From positions 434,001 through 498,000 of the forward strand of contig NZ_CP033367.1 of NCBI RefSeq assembly GCF_013170845.1: a stretch of 64,000 nucleotides of DNA. Direction: 5' to 3'. Under the pieces are notes generated by a model. It saw only the letters and a list, made by a program, of their open reading frames with translations, was not told the DNA's origin and did not search any database. This DNA is from Mesorhizobium loti R88b (lineage in GTDB: Bacteria; Pseudomonadota; Alphaproteobacteria; Rhizobiales; Rhizobiaceae). Of the stretch, positions 34,256 to 43,768 are shown piece by piece; position 1 is the stretch's first letter; every line of letters begins with the position of its first letter. The position numbers were made by a program, and so were the translations under genes.

Positions 34256-35476
34256 TTATGATGCCTGACCGTCCGCCGCCGTCGAAACAATGTCCGTGCG
34301 TTCACGCGCCCTGATCTCGGCAAGCATCCATGCCGACAGCGACAACGGCACCAGGACACCGATGCCAAGCCCGACCCCGTTCACCAGATGAGCGATGGCC
34401 GGGTAGAGCCAGACCAGCGCCAGGAAGAGCCGAGGTATGTTGGCGCGCGTCGAAAACAGGTAGGCGACGGCAACGGCAAGACCGACCGTGTCGTAGCTGT
34501 AGCCATAAGGCGTCGCAACCGTTGCCAGCACGGCGGTGAGCACCACTCTTTCGCCATGCTGGACCTGCCGCCAGGGTAGCCAGACCCAGACGGCGGCGGC
34601 GATGGCCGCGATCGTCGCAATGGCCTGCATTGCATAGGCGACCGTCAGCCCTGCCCCGCTTGCGCGCGCCAGGAAGAACATGGTTGCGGCGTTGGCCTGG
34701 TAAGGCTGCGGATAGGGTGCCTCCAGTATCGCCGTCATCAAGGGGCGGGTTTCGGTCCAGAACAGCTGCCAGACGTCGAAGCCGAGCGAGGCGCCCGTCA
34801 GGATGAACAGCGCCGCCGATGACAAGGCGGCGGCAATGATGGCGCGCCAGTTGCCGCTGGCCAGCAGGCAGAACGGGACCAGAATGCCCAGATGCGGCTT
34901 GACCGTCAGCAACCCGAACAGCAACCCGGCCAAGATCGGCCGCCTTGGTGCGACGGCCAGTCCGCCGATGAGGAAGGCGGTGGTCAAGGCGCCGTTCTGA
35001 CCGAAGATGGCGTTGATGAAGACGGCCGGGCACACAAGGATGGCCGCTTCGGCAAGCATGCCCAGTTTCAGCGGCCGCACCGCCAGCCACAGGCAGAAGA
35101 CAGTGCCGAAGGTCCAGATGAAATAGGCCGAGAAAATCGGCAGCAGCGCAAGCGGCGCGCCGAAGATGAGGATGCTGGGCGGGTAGCTCCATTCCTGATT
35201 GGGAAGATCGGGCGAGAACATCCGACGCAAGGCCGCTCGATACGTGTCGACGTCGAACAGCCAGGCCACATGGCCGTCGAGCGCCATGCGCCCGCCGGCC
35301 CACAGATTGGTGAAATCCCAATAGGGCAGCCGGTCGCTTAGCTCCGAGAAACCATGCTCACCGAAGGTCCACAGAGCAAGATGGTAGCGCACCCCGATCA
35401 GAACCCCGGTACACAGCACAAGTGCAGCGAAACGCAAATCGGATCGATTGCGAACAGTTTGATTGACCGGTGTCAT
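34256..35476 (-). CDS. GT87-like (DUF2029) polyprenol-phosphate-dependent membrane glycosyltransferase
   Basis: A 406-residue polytopic membrane protein with about ten hydrophobic segments and the GT87 (DUF2029) feature WDFTNLWAGGRMAL in the first large external loop, where the Asp is expected to be catalytic. Such enzymes use lipid-linked sugars on the periplasmic side, as in mycobacterial mannosyltransferases. The ATG at 35476 is taken; a TTG at 35491 adds five residues. It converges on the nucleotidyltransferase with only 19 bases between stops, so it may complement the cytosolic glycosyltransferases, though it is on the other strand. Confidence 0.78.
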   Translation of the reverse strand: MTPVNQTVRNRSDLRFAALVLCTGVLIGVRYHLALWTFGEHGFSELSDRLPYWDFTNLWAGGRMALDGHVAWLFDVDTYRAALRRMFSPDLPNQEWSYPPSILIFGAPLALLPIFSAYFIWTFGTVFCLWLAVRPLKLGMLAEAAILVCPAVFINAIFGQNGALTTAFLIGGLAVAPRRPILAGLLFGLLTVKPHLGILVPFCLLASGNWRAIIAAALSSAALFILTGASLGFDVWQLFWTETRPLMTAILEAPYPQPYQANAATMFFLARASGAGLTVAYAMQAIATIAAIAAAVWVWLPWRQVQHGERVVLTAVLATVATPYGYSYDTVGLAVAVAYLFSTRANIPRLFLALVWLYPAIAHLVNGVGLGIGVLVPLSLSAWMLAEIRARERTDIVSTAADGQAS

Positions 35477-35532
35477 CGCGCAGTTTTCCAAGACCCTGGC
35501 AGCCTTGATAAGGTACGCGCGTTAAGATCGGC

Positions 35533-36162
35533 TTATGCGGAACCCTCGTCCAGCTTGGTCACCCGCCGCAGCGTCAGATTGATCCTGCCGCCGTTCTTGA
35601 GCAGCGCCGAGGTCGACGGGTAGATGCGGTCGACGCCGTGAAAGGCGAGACGACCCTCGCCGCCGAGCACGACGACGTCGCCACTCTTCAGCCTGAACGA
35701 CTTGGTGCCGCCCTCTCGCGTCGTCTGGCCGACCCTGAACAGGCAATCGTCACCCAGCGAGACGGAGACGACGGGTGCCGAGAAGTCGGCCTCGTCGCGG
35801 TCCTGGTGCAGGCCCATCTTTGCTTCGGCCGTGTAGAAATTGATCAGGCAGGCCTGCGGCGGGCCCGGATAGCCCGATACCTGCCGCCACAGATCGAGCG
35901 GGCAGTCGGGGATCGGCGGCCATGGCTCTCCGGTCAGCGGATGCGTCGGCTGGTAGCGGTAGCCGCGTTCCTTGTCGGTGACCCAGCCGAGCGGGCCGCA
36001 ATTGGTCATGCGCACGCTCATCTCCTTGCCGGTGCGCGGCATGGCGGGCACGAACAGCGGCGCCTGCTGGACGATGCCTCTGACCGCCTCGACGAGTGCC
36101 TCCTGAACAGGGCGGGAGAGATAGGCCGGCATGTGGCGGACGCCCTTTGGCAGAACGAGCAT
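35533..36162 (-). CDS. alkB: AlkB-type 2-oxoglutarate/Fe(II) DNA-alkylation repair dioxygenase
   Basis: A 209-residue AlkB homologue that oxidatively removes methyl groups from 1-methyladenine and 3-methylcytosine. Iron ligands are H119-x-D121 in LHQDRDE and H175 in LAFHGVDR; the 2-oxoglutarate-binding arginines are in GGRINLTLRR (R193 and R199). The ATG at 36162 (MLVLPKGV) is chosen because homology starts there and the length fits AlkB; 58 further upstream codons show no similarity. No ada gene is adjacent. Confidence 0.9.
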   Translation of the reverse strand: MLVLPKGVRHMPAYLSRPVQEALVEAVRGIVQQAPLFVPAMPRTGKEMSVRMTNCGPLGWVTDKERGYRYQPTHPLTGEPWPPIPDCPLDLWRQVSGYPGPPQACLINFYTAEAKMGLHQDRDEADFSAPVVSVSLGDDCLFRVGQTTREGGTKSFRLKSGDVVVLGGEGRLAFHGVDRIYPSTSALLKNGGRINLTLRRVTKLDEGSA

Positions 36163-36332
36163 GGATTGACGCACCTCGAGATGGTTCGGCCCCGCAAGAT
36201 GCCACCATCGAAAGAAAACGGCGACCCGAAAGCCGTCACCGATCTCACCACAATTGCAAATGCCGAAATGGGCGGTGAATTCGCCCCCCGACTGCGCGAA
36301 AGACGGTTGACGGATAAATATGAATTCCATAG

Positions 36333-36349
36333 TCAAGTTTTGAACTTGA
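36333..36349. promoter_or_regulatory. Inverted repeat TCAAGTT-TTG-AACTTGA upstream of the siderophore receptor
   Basis: Perfect 7-base arms 104 bases before the receptor ATG in the 290-base gap 36163-36452. It could be an operator for iron or siderophore control, but it does not match a rhizobial RirA/Irr site that I can recall with certainty. The remaining gap shows nothing else recognised. Confidence 0.4.
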
Positions 36350-36452
36350 GTGTTTAAATCAACAATTTGGATGCCGGCGAGAGGGAGAGGCCGTCGGCGG
36401 CGAATGGCAAAGAGCGAGGCATATCGACGTGACGTTTCATGAGGGATTTGAC

Positions 36453-38606
36453 ATGGTCAGGGGTGGCAAGGTCTGGGGCCGAGGGTTGCTCGCCACGACG
36501 TCTCTGGCGATGCTGCTAGGTGCTCATCCAGCGCTTGCTCAGCAAGCCGGCACCCATACACAAGATGGCACGCTCGAACCTATCAGGGTTGACGGCAAGG
36601 CCGGTCGAGACGATTCCCGGGATGACGACAAGACGGTGGCTGCCAAGCGCAGCGCCGGTGCTACCAAGACGGATACCCCGCTCATCGAGACGCCGCGCTC
36701 GGTCTCGGTGGTGACACGCAAGGAGCTCGAGGAGCGCGGCGCGCAGGATATCATCGAGGCGGTGCGCTATTCGGCGGGCGTCAGCACCGGCGCCTATGGC
36801 TTCGATCCGCGCTTCGACCAGATCTATATCAGGGGCTACGACGCCACCACGCTCGGCGACTACAAAGACGGACTGCGCCAACCCTACATCAACTACGGCA
36901 CGTTCCGCACCGACCCCTATTCGCTCGAACGCGTCGAGGTCATCAAGGGACCGGTGTCGGTGCTTTACGGCGCGGGAACGCCGGCCGGCATCGTCAACAA
37001 GGTGCCCAAGCTGCCGACCGAGGACAGGATCCGCGAAGTCGAGTTGCTCTATGGCACGAAGGACAGGTCGCAGGCGGCCTTCGATTTCGGCGGCCCGGTC
37101 ACGCAGGGCAGCGACGAGTTCCTTTACCGAATCGTCGGCCTGGCGCGAAACGGCGACACCAATTTCGACATCGCCGACGACCGCTATTTCCTGCAGCCGT
37201 CGCTGACCTGGAATCCCGATGCCGCGACCTCCTTCACCATCTACGGCCTGGCGCAGGCCGACGAGACCGATTCCAATGTCGGCGTGATCACCGACCCGGC
37301 GGGAAAGATCCACGCTCTGCGCGAGAGCGATCCGGACTACGACTATCAGAAGATCCGGCAGCAGCAGATCGGCTACAAGTTCGAGCACGATTTCGGCGAC
37401 GGCATCACCGTGCGGCAGAATGTTCGATATTCTCACCTCGACCTGAGGTCGCGCTATCTAGCGGTCGCCAGTTGGACAGGCACTGTCGCGCATCGTTACG
37501 CGAATTCGATCCGCGACGAAATGAACGTGTTCCAGGCCGACAACCAGATCGAGGCCAAGTTCGACACCGGGGCGCTCGCCCATACGGTCCTTCTCGGCCT
37601 CGACTACACGAACCTGACCTCGTCTTTCGGCTACGGGATAGGTACCGTTAATCCTGCCTATGATTTCGACATCGCCAATCCGACCTACGGTGTTTCCGGT
37701 CCGACGCCGGACTACAATTTCACGACGTCCGATGCGGATCTGCGCCAGACCGGCATTTATGCGCTGGACCAGGTCGAACTGGACAAATGGCGCTTCACGC
37801 TTGGCGGACGCCAGACCTGGGTCGAGCAGACGCGTGAATACGGTGACGGCAGTTCCGAGGGCTTGAACAAGAACGCCTTCAGCGTCCAGGCCGGCGCCCT
37901 CTATCTGTTCGACAATGGCGTTGCACCTTTCGCGAGTTATGCGACCTCGTTCGAGCCGGTCACGAACCGGTCCGAGTCAGGCGACATTCTCGAGCCGACG
38001 AAGGGCGAGCAGTTCGAACTGGGGGTCAAATATCAACCGCTGGGAACCGACATCCTGCTGTCGGCTGTCGCCTATCATCTCGTTGAGAAGAACAAGCCGG
38101 TCGTCGTCAACGCCAACACGGGCACCTACCGCGCTCTGGGCGAAGTCACCAGCAACGGCTTTGAACTCGAGGCGCGCGCCGGCATTTTGGACGGGCTGGA
38201 TCTGATCGCGGCCTATAATTACAATCGTGCCGAGATCACTGACGCCTTCGACACAACGGAGATCGGCAAGGTTCCGGCCGTCACGCCCGAGCACGTGGCG
38301 AGCCTCTGGGCCAACTACAAGTTCGATGAGGGCAGTGCCGTGCCAGGCCTTTCTGTCGGCGCCGGCGTGCGGCTGCAGAGCGCCATCTATACCGACACAT
38401 CAAACACCGCCAAGAATGATGCCGCGGTCTATCTCGACGCCTCGGCATCCTATGATTTCGGCGCCATCGACAAGAAATATGAAGGTGTTTCCGCCGCCTT
38501 CGCCGTCCGCAACATCGCCGATGAGCGCGCCACGGTGTGCAACAGCGGCTATTGCTACATGGGTCAGGGCCGCAACATCACGGCTTCGCTGAAGCGCAGC
38601 TGGTAA
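36453..38606 (+). CDS. TonB-dependent siderophore receptor (FhuA/FoxA type)
   Basis: A 717-residue outer-membrane receptor: signal peptide ending at about HPALAQQ, plug domain (ETPRSVSVVTRKELEERGAQDIIEAVRYSAGV, with LERVEVIKGPVSVLYGAGTPAG), then a long beta-barrel ending with the canonical C-terminal aromatic KRSW. The plug motifs match the ferric-siderophore class. The ATG at 36453 has a GAGGGA SD; a GTG at 36429 is weaker. No cognate ABC transporter or regulator lies next to it, so the ligand (hydroxamate-type by family) is a guess. Confidence 0.9.
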   Translation: MVRGGKVWGRGLLATTSLAMLLGAHPALAQQAGTHTQDGTLEPIRVDGKAGRDDSRDDDKTVAAKRSAGATKTDTPLIETPRSVSVVTRKELEERGAQDIIEAVRYSAGVSTGAYGFDPRFDQIYIRGYDATTLGDYKDGLRQPYINYGTFRTDPYSLERVEVIKGPVSVLYGAGTPAGIVNKVPKLPTEDRIREVELLYGTKDRSQAAFDFGGPVTQGSDEFLYRIVGLARNGDTNFDIADDRYFLQPSLTWNPDAATSFTIYGLAQADETDSNVGVITDPAGKIHALRESDPDYDYQKIRQQQIGYKFEHDFGDGITVRQNVRYSHLDLRSRYLAVASWTGTVAHRYANSIRDEMNVFQADNQIEAKFDTGALAHTVLLGLDYTNLTSSFGYGIGTVNPAYDFDIANPTYGVSGPTPDYNFTTSDADLRQTGIYALDQVELDKWRFTLGGRQTWVEQTREYGDGSSEGLNKNAFSVQAGALYLFDNGVAPFASYATSFEPVTNRSESGDILEPTKGEQFELGVKYQPLGTDILLSAVAYHLVEKNKPVVVNANTGTYRALGEVTSNGFELEARAGILDGLDLIAAYNYNRAEITDAFDTTEIGKVPAVTPEHVASLWANYKFDEGSAVPGLSVGAGVRLQSAIYTDTSNTAKNDAAVYLDASASYDFGAIDKKYEGVSAAFAVRNIADERATVCNSGYCYMGQGRNITASLKRSW

Positions 38607-38616
38607 AATCGAAAAC

Positions 38617-38642
38617 GCCGCGCGTCCTTTCGGATGCGCGGC
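38617..38642 (-). terminator. Terminator between the siderophore receptor and arfB
   Basis: GCCGCGCGTCC at 38617-38627 pairs with GGATGCGCGGC at 38632-38642 (one G-U), loop TTTC. On the minus strand it is followed by GTTTTCGATTTT, so it best serves arfB; it may also stop the receptor transcript. Confidence 0.75.
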
Positions 38643-38683
38643 GCGAAATGGAAAGTCGCTTTATACACGCGTTGGTGTGACGC

Positions 38684-39121
38684 TTAATCGTTATCCACCC
38701 GGCCGCGCAATTTCTTGATCGTGCCGCGTCCGGCCTTGCTCTTCAGCCGCCGCTCCACCGCGCCCTTCGAGGGCCGCGTCTTCTTGCGCGGCGGTGGTGG
38801 CGGCTCCGCGGCCTTGGCGACGAGTGCTGTCAGTCTTGCCCGGGCGTCGGCCCGGTTCTGTTCCTGAGTGCGAAAGCGTCCGGCCTCGATGACGATGACG
38901 CCGTCCTTGGTGGCGCGCTGGCCGGCAAGCTTGATCGTGCGCTCGCGCACACGTTCCGACAGGCCGGCCGCGTTGGCCGCGTCGAAGCGCAGTTGCACGG
39001 CGGTCGCCACCTTGTTGACGTTCTGACCACCGGGACCCGACGAGCGGATAAAATCCTCGTGCAGGTCGCCCGGGTGGATCACGGCTTCGCCAGATATGAT
39101 GATGTCGTCGTCGATCGGCAT
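38684..39121 (-). CDS. arfB: Alternative ribosome-rescue factor / peptidyl-tRNA hydrolase ArfB
   Basis: A 145-residue release-factor-like protein (YaeJ/ICT1 family) that rescues stalled ribosomes without a stop codon. The catalytic GGQ is in RSSGPGGQNVNKV, and the C-terminal tail is strongly basic (SKGAVERRLKSKAGRGTIKKLRGR), as needed to enter the empty mRNA channel. The ATG at 39121 (MPIDDD) fits the family length; the longer open frame upstream reads through the pckA terminator and is not coding. Confidence 0.93.
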   Translation of the reverse strand: MPIDDDIIISGEAVIHPGDLHEDFIRSSGPGGQNVNKVATAVQLRFDAANAAGLSERVRERTIKLAGQRATKDGVIVIEAGRFRTQEQNRADARARLTALVAKAAEPPPPPRKKTRPSKGAVERRLKSKAGRGTIKKLRGRVDND

Positions 39122-39146
39122 GGCGCAGTCATGGCGCGGCGCCGTG

Positions 39147-39176
39147 AAAAAGAAAAGGCCCGATCGAAATCGGGCC
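39147..39176 (-). terminator. Rho-independent terminator of pckA
   Basis: Perfect 8-bp stem GGCCCGAT at 39157-39164 and ATCGGGCC at 39169-39176 with loop CGAA; on the minus strand it is followed by TTTTCTTTTTC. Confidence 0.92.
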
Positions 39177-39218
39177 TTCACTGGTGCCGAGCGGCAATGA
39201 TGCCAAGCGGTCTGACTG

Positions 39219-40829
39219 CTACTCCGCCGCTTCCTGCATACGGGGCGCCGCACCCATGACGGTTGCATCGACATGCGGCTCGAACTTCTCGAAATTGACC
39301 GCGAACATGCCGACCAGCCGTGCCGCCTGGCGGTCATAGGCTGCCTTGTCGGCCCAGGTCGAGCGCGGGTCGAGAATGGCGCTGTCGACGCCAGGCACGG
39401 ACACCGGCACTTCGAAGCCGAAATTGGCGTCGCGACGGAAGGCGACTGTCTTCAGCGAGCCGTCGAGGGCGGCGGCAAGCAAGGCGCGTGTCGCCTTGAT
39501 CGGCATGCGCTTGCCGGTGCCGTAGGCGCCACCGGTCCAGCCGGTGTTGACCAGCCAGCAATCGGCGCCATGCAGTGCGATAAGCTCGCGCAGCAGATTG
39601 CCGTATTCCGACGGGTGGCGCGGCATGAATGGCGCGCCGAAGCAGGTCGAGAACGTCGCCTCTGGCTCGGTCACACCCTTTTCTGTGCCCGCCACCTTGG
39701 CCGTATAGCCGGACAGGAAATGATACATCGCCTGCGCCGGGGTCAGCCGCGCGATCGGCGGCATCACGCCGAAGGCATCGGCGGTCAGCATGATGATGTT
39801 CCTGGGATGACTGGCTCGGCCCGTCTTCGAGGCATTGGGGATGAAATCGAGCGGGTAGGCGCAGCGCGTGTTTTCGGTGAGGCGGCCGTCGTTGAAATCC
39901 GGCACGCCATCGGCGTCGAGCACGACATTTTCCAGCACAGTGCCGAAGCGCTGCGTGGTGGCGAAGATCTCCGGCTCGGCTTCGGCCGACAGCTTGATCG
40001 TCTTGGCGTAGCAACCGCCCTCGAAATTGAAGATGCCGTGCGGCCCCCAGCCATGCTCGTCATCGCCGATCAGCGTGCGCGACGGATCGGCCGACAGCGT
40101 CGTCTTGCCCGTTCCGGAAAGGCCGAAGAAGATGGCGGCGTCACCTGCCGGCCCCTCATTGGCCGAGCAATGCATCGGCATCACGCCCTTTTCCGGCAGG
40201 AGATAGTTGAGCATGGTGAACACCGACTTCTTCATCTCGCCGGCATAGGAGGTTCCGCCGATCAGCACGATCTTGCGGGTGAGATCGACGGCGATCACCG
40301 TCTCGGTGCGGCTGCCGTGGCGGGCCGGATCGGCGCGGAAGGACGGCAGGTCGATGATCGTCATCTCAGCCACGAACTGCTCGAGTTCGGCCTTGTCGGG
40401 ACGGATGAGCAGGTTGCGGATGAACAGCGAGTGCCAGGCAAATTCGGTGATTACCCGGGTGGGCAGCTTCAGGTCGGCGTCGGCGCCGCCGACCAGGTCC
40501 TGCACGTAGAGATCCTTGTCCGCGGCGTGGGTAAGGAAATCGGCAAACAGCGTCTCGAACTGGGCCGGCGAGATCGCCTTGTTGTTGTCCCACCAGACAT
40601 GTGGCTCGGTGGCACCGTCGCGGACGACGAACTTGTCCTTGGGCGAGCGGCCGGTGTGCTGGCCGGTCTCGGCCACCAGCGCGCCATGCGCGGTCAGTCG
40701 GGCTTCGCCACGCCGGATCGAGTCCTCGTAAAGGGCTGCCGCGCCGAAATTGTAGCGCACCACGCCGGTGGTTTTCAGGCCGATACGATCGATCGGGCAA
40801 GCAGGATTGCGTTTGCCGACTTCCGACAT
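39219..40829 (-). CDS. pckA: Phosphoenolpyruvate carboxykinase (ATP)
   Basis: A 536-residue ATP-dependent PEP carboxykinase, first step of gluconeogenesis from oxaloacetate. Seen: the kinase P-loop [11 protein letters not shown], the metal site region [10 protein letters not shown], and [10 protein letters not shown] near the N-terminus. The ATG at 40829 has an AAGGGA SD; the frame extends a further 34 codons upstream without homology. It is divergent from chvI across a 325-base gap with palindromes. In Sinorhizobium, pckA is controlled by a LacI-type regulator (PckR) and by ChvGI, which matches this neighbourhood. Confidence 0.96.
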   Translation of the reverse strand: MSEVGKRNPACPIDRIGLKTTGVVRYNFGAAALYEDSIRRGEARLTAHGALVAETGQHTGRSPKDKFVVRDGATEPHVWWDNNKAISPAQFETLFADFLTHAADKDLYVQDLVGGADADLKLPTRVITEFAWHSLFIRNLLIRPDKAELEQFVAEMTIIDLPSFRADPARHGSRTETVIAVDLTRKIVLIGGTSYAGEMKKSVFTMLNYLLPEKGVMPMHCSANEGPAGDAAIFFGLSGTGKTTLSADPSRTLIGDDEHGWGPHGIFNFEGGCYAKTIKLSAEAEPEIFATTQRFGTVLENVVLDADGVPDFNDGRLTENTRCAYPLDFIPNASKTGRASHPRNIIMLTADAFGVMPPIARLTPAQAMYHFLSGYTAKVAGTEKGVTEPEATFSTCFGAPFMPRHPSEYGNLLRELIALHGADCWLVNTGWTGGAYGTGKRMPIKATRALLAAALDGSLKTVAFRRDANFGFEVPVSVPGVDSAILDPRSTWADKAAYDRQAARLVGMFAVNFEKFEPHVDATVMGAAPRMQEAAE

Positions 40830-40920
40830 TGGTGTCCCTTCTTCGATTTTCCGCATCTTTGCCGGCGCGTTTCCGGCACGCCCACTACGAAGGCTGACAT
40901 GGTCAGAACCAGAAAAGCCA

Positions 40921-40972
40921 AATGATATCAAATCATTAATCGATTTAAATATTTTGAAAGTTGTTTAAATCG
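40921..40972. promoter_or_regulatory. AT-rich palindromic region between pckA and chvI, candidate PckR/ChvI control sites
   Basis: The 325-base gap 40830-41154 holds no gene. It contains AATGAT-N5-ATCATT at 40921-40937, a CGATTTAAA (40941-40949) / TTTAAATCG (40964-40972) inverted repeat, and within it TTAATCGATTTAA with a central CG as in LacI-family sites. These are plausible binding sites for pckA and chvI regulators; assignment to PckR is inference. Confidence 0.4.
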
Positions 40973-41154
40973 TTTATATATGCGAAAAGTTTCACGGTTG
41001 CCCAAAGGATTGGCGATGTTCGTTCGTCCAATCCATGTCGAGGTTGAATTGTGGCCGGCGGCACCCCGCGCGTGACAGCGGACAAGGCCTATGCCACATT
41101 TTGTACCTAATTTGTCCTGCAAAAGCCCCTTCTCTACGAAAGAAGGGACAGCTC

Positions 41155-41874
41155 ATGAGGGAGCCGCTTGAAATGGCAACAATCGCGCTTGTCGATGACG
41201 ACCGCAACATTCTGACGTCTGTGTCGATCGCCCTGGAATCCGAGGGGTATCGCGTCGAGACCTACACGGATGGTGCGTCTGCGCTGGAAGGCTTGGCGGC
41301 ACGTCCGCCGAATCTTGCCATTCTCGACATCAAGATGCCGCGCATGGACGGCATGGAGCTTTTGCGCCGGATGCGCCAGAAGTCCGACCTGCCCGTGATC
41401 TTCCTGACCTCCAAGGACGACGAGATCGATGAATTGTTCGGCCTCAAGATGGGCGCCGACGATTTCATCCGCAAACCGTTCTCGCAGCGCCTGCTGGTCG
41501 AGCGGGTGCGCGCCGTGCTGCGCCGGGCCAGTGCCCGTGAGGCAGCCGCCAAGACACCCAGCCAACAGGCCCGCTCGCTCGAGCGCGGCCAGCTTGTCAT
41601 GGACCAGGAACGCCACACCTGCACCTGGAAGGGCGAGCCGGTGACGCTCACAGTCACCGAATTCCTGATCCTGCATTCGCTGGCGCAACGTCCCGGTGTC
41701 GTAAAAAGCCGTGATGCGCTTATGGATTCGGCCTATGATGAACAGGTCTATGTCGATGACCGCACGATCGACAGCCACATCAAGCGGCTGCGCAAGAAGT
41801 TCAAGGCTGTCGACGACGACTTCGAGATGATCGAAACCCTTTACGGAGTCGGATATCGGTTCCGCGAAGCGTAA
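41155..41874 (+). CDS. chvI: Two-component response regulator ChvI
   Basis: A 239-residue OmpR-family regulator. The receiver domain has acidic pocket D14-D16, phospho-acceptor D58 in [13 protein letters not shown] and the LTSK switch; the C-terminal winged helix ends GVGYRFREA. Its sequence is very close to ChvI of Agrobacterium/Sinorhizobium, which controls acid and envelope responses, exopolysaccharide and symbiosis or virulence genes. ATG 41155 has an AAGGGA SD with good spacing; ATG 41173 ([10 protein letters not shown]) is the alternative. The sensor kinase gene follows. Confidence 0.95.
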   Translation: MREPLEMATIALVDDDRNILTSVSIALESEGYRVETYTDGASALEGLAARPPNLAILDIKMPRMDGMELLRRMRQKSDLPVIFLTSKDDEIDELFGLKMGADDFIRKPFSQRLLVERVRAVLRRASAREAAAKTPSQQARSLERGQLVMDQERHTCTWKGEPVTLTVTEFLILHSLAQRPGVVKSRDALMDSAYDEQVYVDDRTIDSHIKRLRKKFKAVDDDFEMIETLYGVGYRFREA

Positions 41875-41958
41875 TTTGATGTATGTCGCCCATAAGCGGT
41901 CCCGGGTTTGGGGCCGCGACATGCGTCAAACCACGGATTAGGCGGGAGCTGCTATTCG

Positions 41959-43743
41959 ATGGCAGTGGAAGCACAGCGAACACGACCGACGGGCGCCGCC
42001 AGGCGGCCGTCGCGCATCATGCCGTCCTTCGTGTCGAAGTTCACGGTGCCGATGCGCCGCTTCCTCGGCCACCACATCTTTTCCAGCCTGACGCGGCGCA
42101 TCCTCTTCCTCAACCTTGCTGGTCTGGCCGTCCTGGTCACCGGCATCCTCTATCTCAACACCTTCCGCGACGGGCTGATCGACGCCCGCGTCGAAAGCCT
42201 GATGACGCAGGGTGAGATCATCGCCGGCGCTATCGCGGCTTCGGCAACGGTCGAAACCGATTCGATCAGCATCGACCCGGAGAAGCTGCTTGAGCTGCAG
42301 GCCGGCGAGAGCCTGGGACCAGGCTCGGACCAGCTCGACAATCTCGATTTTCCGATCAATCCCGAGCGTGTCGCACCGGTGCTGCGGCGACTGATCTCGC
42401 CGACGCGCACGCGCGCCCGTATCTATGACCGCGACGCCAACCTGCTGCTCGATTCGCGACATCTCTATTCGCGCGGCCAGATCCTGCGCTACGACCTGCC
42501 GCCGGTCGACGAAGAAGAGCCCGACCTTGTCGAACGCGTGCAGAAATTCATCTTCGACTTCTTCCGCAACACCGACCTGCCGGTCTATCACGAGCAGCCA
42601 GGCGGTAACGGCGCGGCCTTCCCGGAAGTGGTCAAGGCGCTGACAGGCAGCCCGTCGACCATCGTGCGCGTCTCGGAACAGGGTGAGCAAATCGTTTCGG
42701 TGGCGGTGCCGATCCAGCGCTTCCGCGCCGTCCTCGGCGTGCTGATGCTGTCGACGGAAGGCGGCGACATCGACAAGATTGTTGCCGCCGAGCGCAAGGC
42801 GATCCTGCGCGTCTTTGGCATCGCGGCCCTCGTCACCGCCATCCTGTCGATGCTTCTCGCCTCGACCATCGCCAACCCGCTGCGCCGGCTCTCCGCCGCG
42901 GCGGTGCGGGTCAGGCGCGGCGTCAAGAGCCGTGAGGAAATCCCCGACTTTTCCGACCGCCAGGACGAGATCGGCAATCTGTCGATCGCCGTGCGCGACA
43001 TGACCAACGCGCTCTACGCCCGTATCGAGGCGATCGAAAGCTTCGCCGCCGATGTTTCCCATGAGTTGAAGAACCCGCTGACCTCGCTGCGCAGTGCGGT
43101 GGAAACCCTGCCGCTGGCCAAGAACGACAATTCGCGCAGCCGGTTGATGGAGATCATCCAGCACGACGTCAAACGGCTGGACCGCCTCATCACCGACATT
43201 TCCGACGCCTCCCGGCTCGACGCCGAGCTCGCGCGGGAGGATGCAGGCACGGTCGACCTGAAGAAATTCATCACCGATCTTGTCGCCGTGTCGCGTGAGG
43301 CCACGCGCAACAAGAAGGCGGTCGAGATCGAACTCAAGGTCGCCAAGCTGCCGCAAGGCGTCAAAGGCTATGTCGTCGTCGGCCATGATCTGCGCATCGG
43401 CCAGGTTGTCACCAATTTGATCGAGAACGCCCGCTCCTTCGTTCCCGATGACCACGGCCACATCAGCCTGTCGCTGGCGCGCGCCGGCAAGTTCAACATC
43501 CTGACCGTCGACGACAATGGTCCCGGCATCCGCGCCGACAACATCGACCGCATCTTCGAGCGCTTCTACACCGACCGGCCGGCCGGCGAGGCGTTCGGCC
43601 AGAATTCGGGTCTTGGCCTGTCCATATCCAGGCAGATCGTCGAGGCCCATGGCGGCACGCTGACGGCCGAAAACATCCCCGGCACCAAGCCCGGCGAGAT
43701 CAAGGGCGCGCGCTTTGTCGTGACACTTCCGGCCGAAGCATGA
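41959..43743 (+). CDS. chvG: Sensor histidine kinase ChvG
   Basis: A 594-residue membrane kinase. A first transmembrane helix (RILFLNLAGLAVLVTGILYL) and a second (IAALVTAILSMLLASTIA) enclose a large periplasmic sensor domain of about 240 residues; then a HAMP domain, the H-box with H368 in DVSHELKNPLTSL, and the ATPase domain with N-box NLIENARSF and G-boxes DDNGPGI and GLGLSISR. It phosphorylates ChvI; in rhizobia its signalling is held in check by the periplasmic protein ExoR. The ATG at 41959 is preferred over an upstream GTG/ATG-free extension. Confidence 0.95.
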   Translation: MAVEAQRTRPTGAARRPSRIMPSFVSKFTVPMRRFLGHHIFSSLTRRILFLNLAGLAVLVTGILYLNTFRDGLIDARVESLMTQGEIIAGAIAASATVETDSISIDPEKLLELQAGESLGPGSDQLDNLDFPINPERVAPVLRRLISPTRTRARIYDRDANLLLDSRHLYSRGQILRYDLPPVDEEEPDLVERVQKFIFDFFRNTDLPVYHEQPGGNGAAFPEVVKALTGSPSTIVRVSEQGEQIVSVAVPIQRFRAVLGVLMLSTEGGDIDKIVAAERKAILRVFGIAALVTAILSMLLASTIANPLRRLSAAAVRVRRGVKSREEIPDFSDRQDEIGNLSIAVRDMTNALYARIEAIESFAADVSHELKNPLTSLRSAVETLPLAKNDNSRSRLMEIIQHDVKRLDRLITDISDASRLDAELAREDAGTVDLKKFITDLVAVSREATRNKKAVEIELKVAKLPQGVKGYVVVGHDLRIGQVVTNLIENARSFVPDDHGHISLSLARAGKFNILTVDDNGPGIRADNIDRIFERFYTDRPAGEAFGQNSGLGLSISRQIVEAHGGTLTAENIPGTKPGEIKGARFVVTLPAEA

Positions 43744-43768
43744 GGCCAGGTTCGCACGATCCCCAGAG

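Noticed and set aside
39273..40925. 550-codon plus-strand open frame antisense to pckA
   Set aside because: PckA on the minus strand is unambiguous; no motif in the antisense product.
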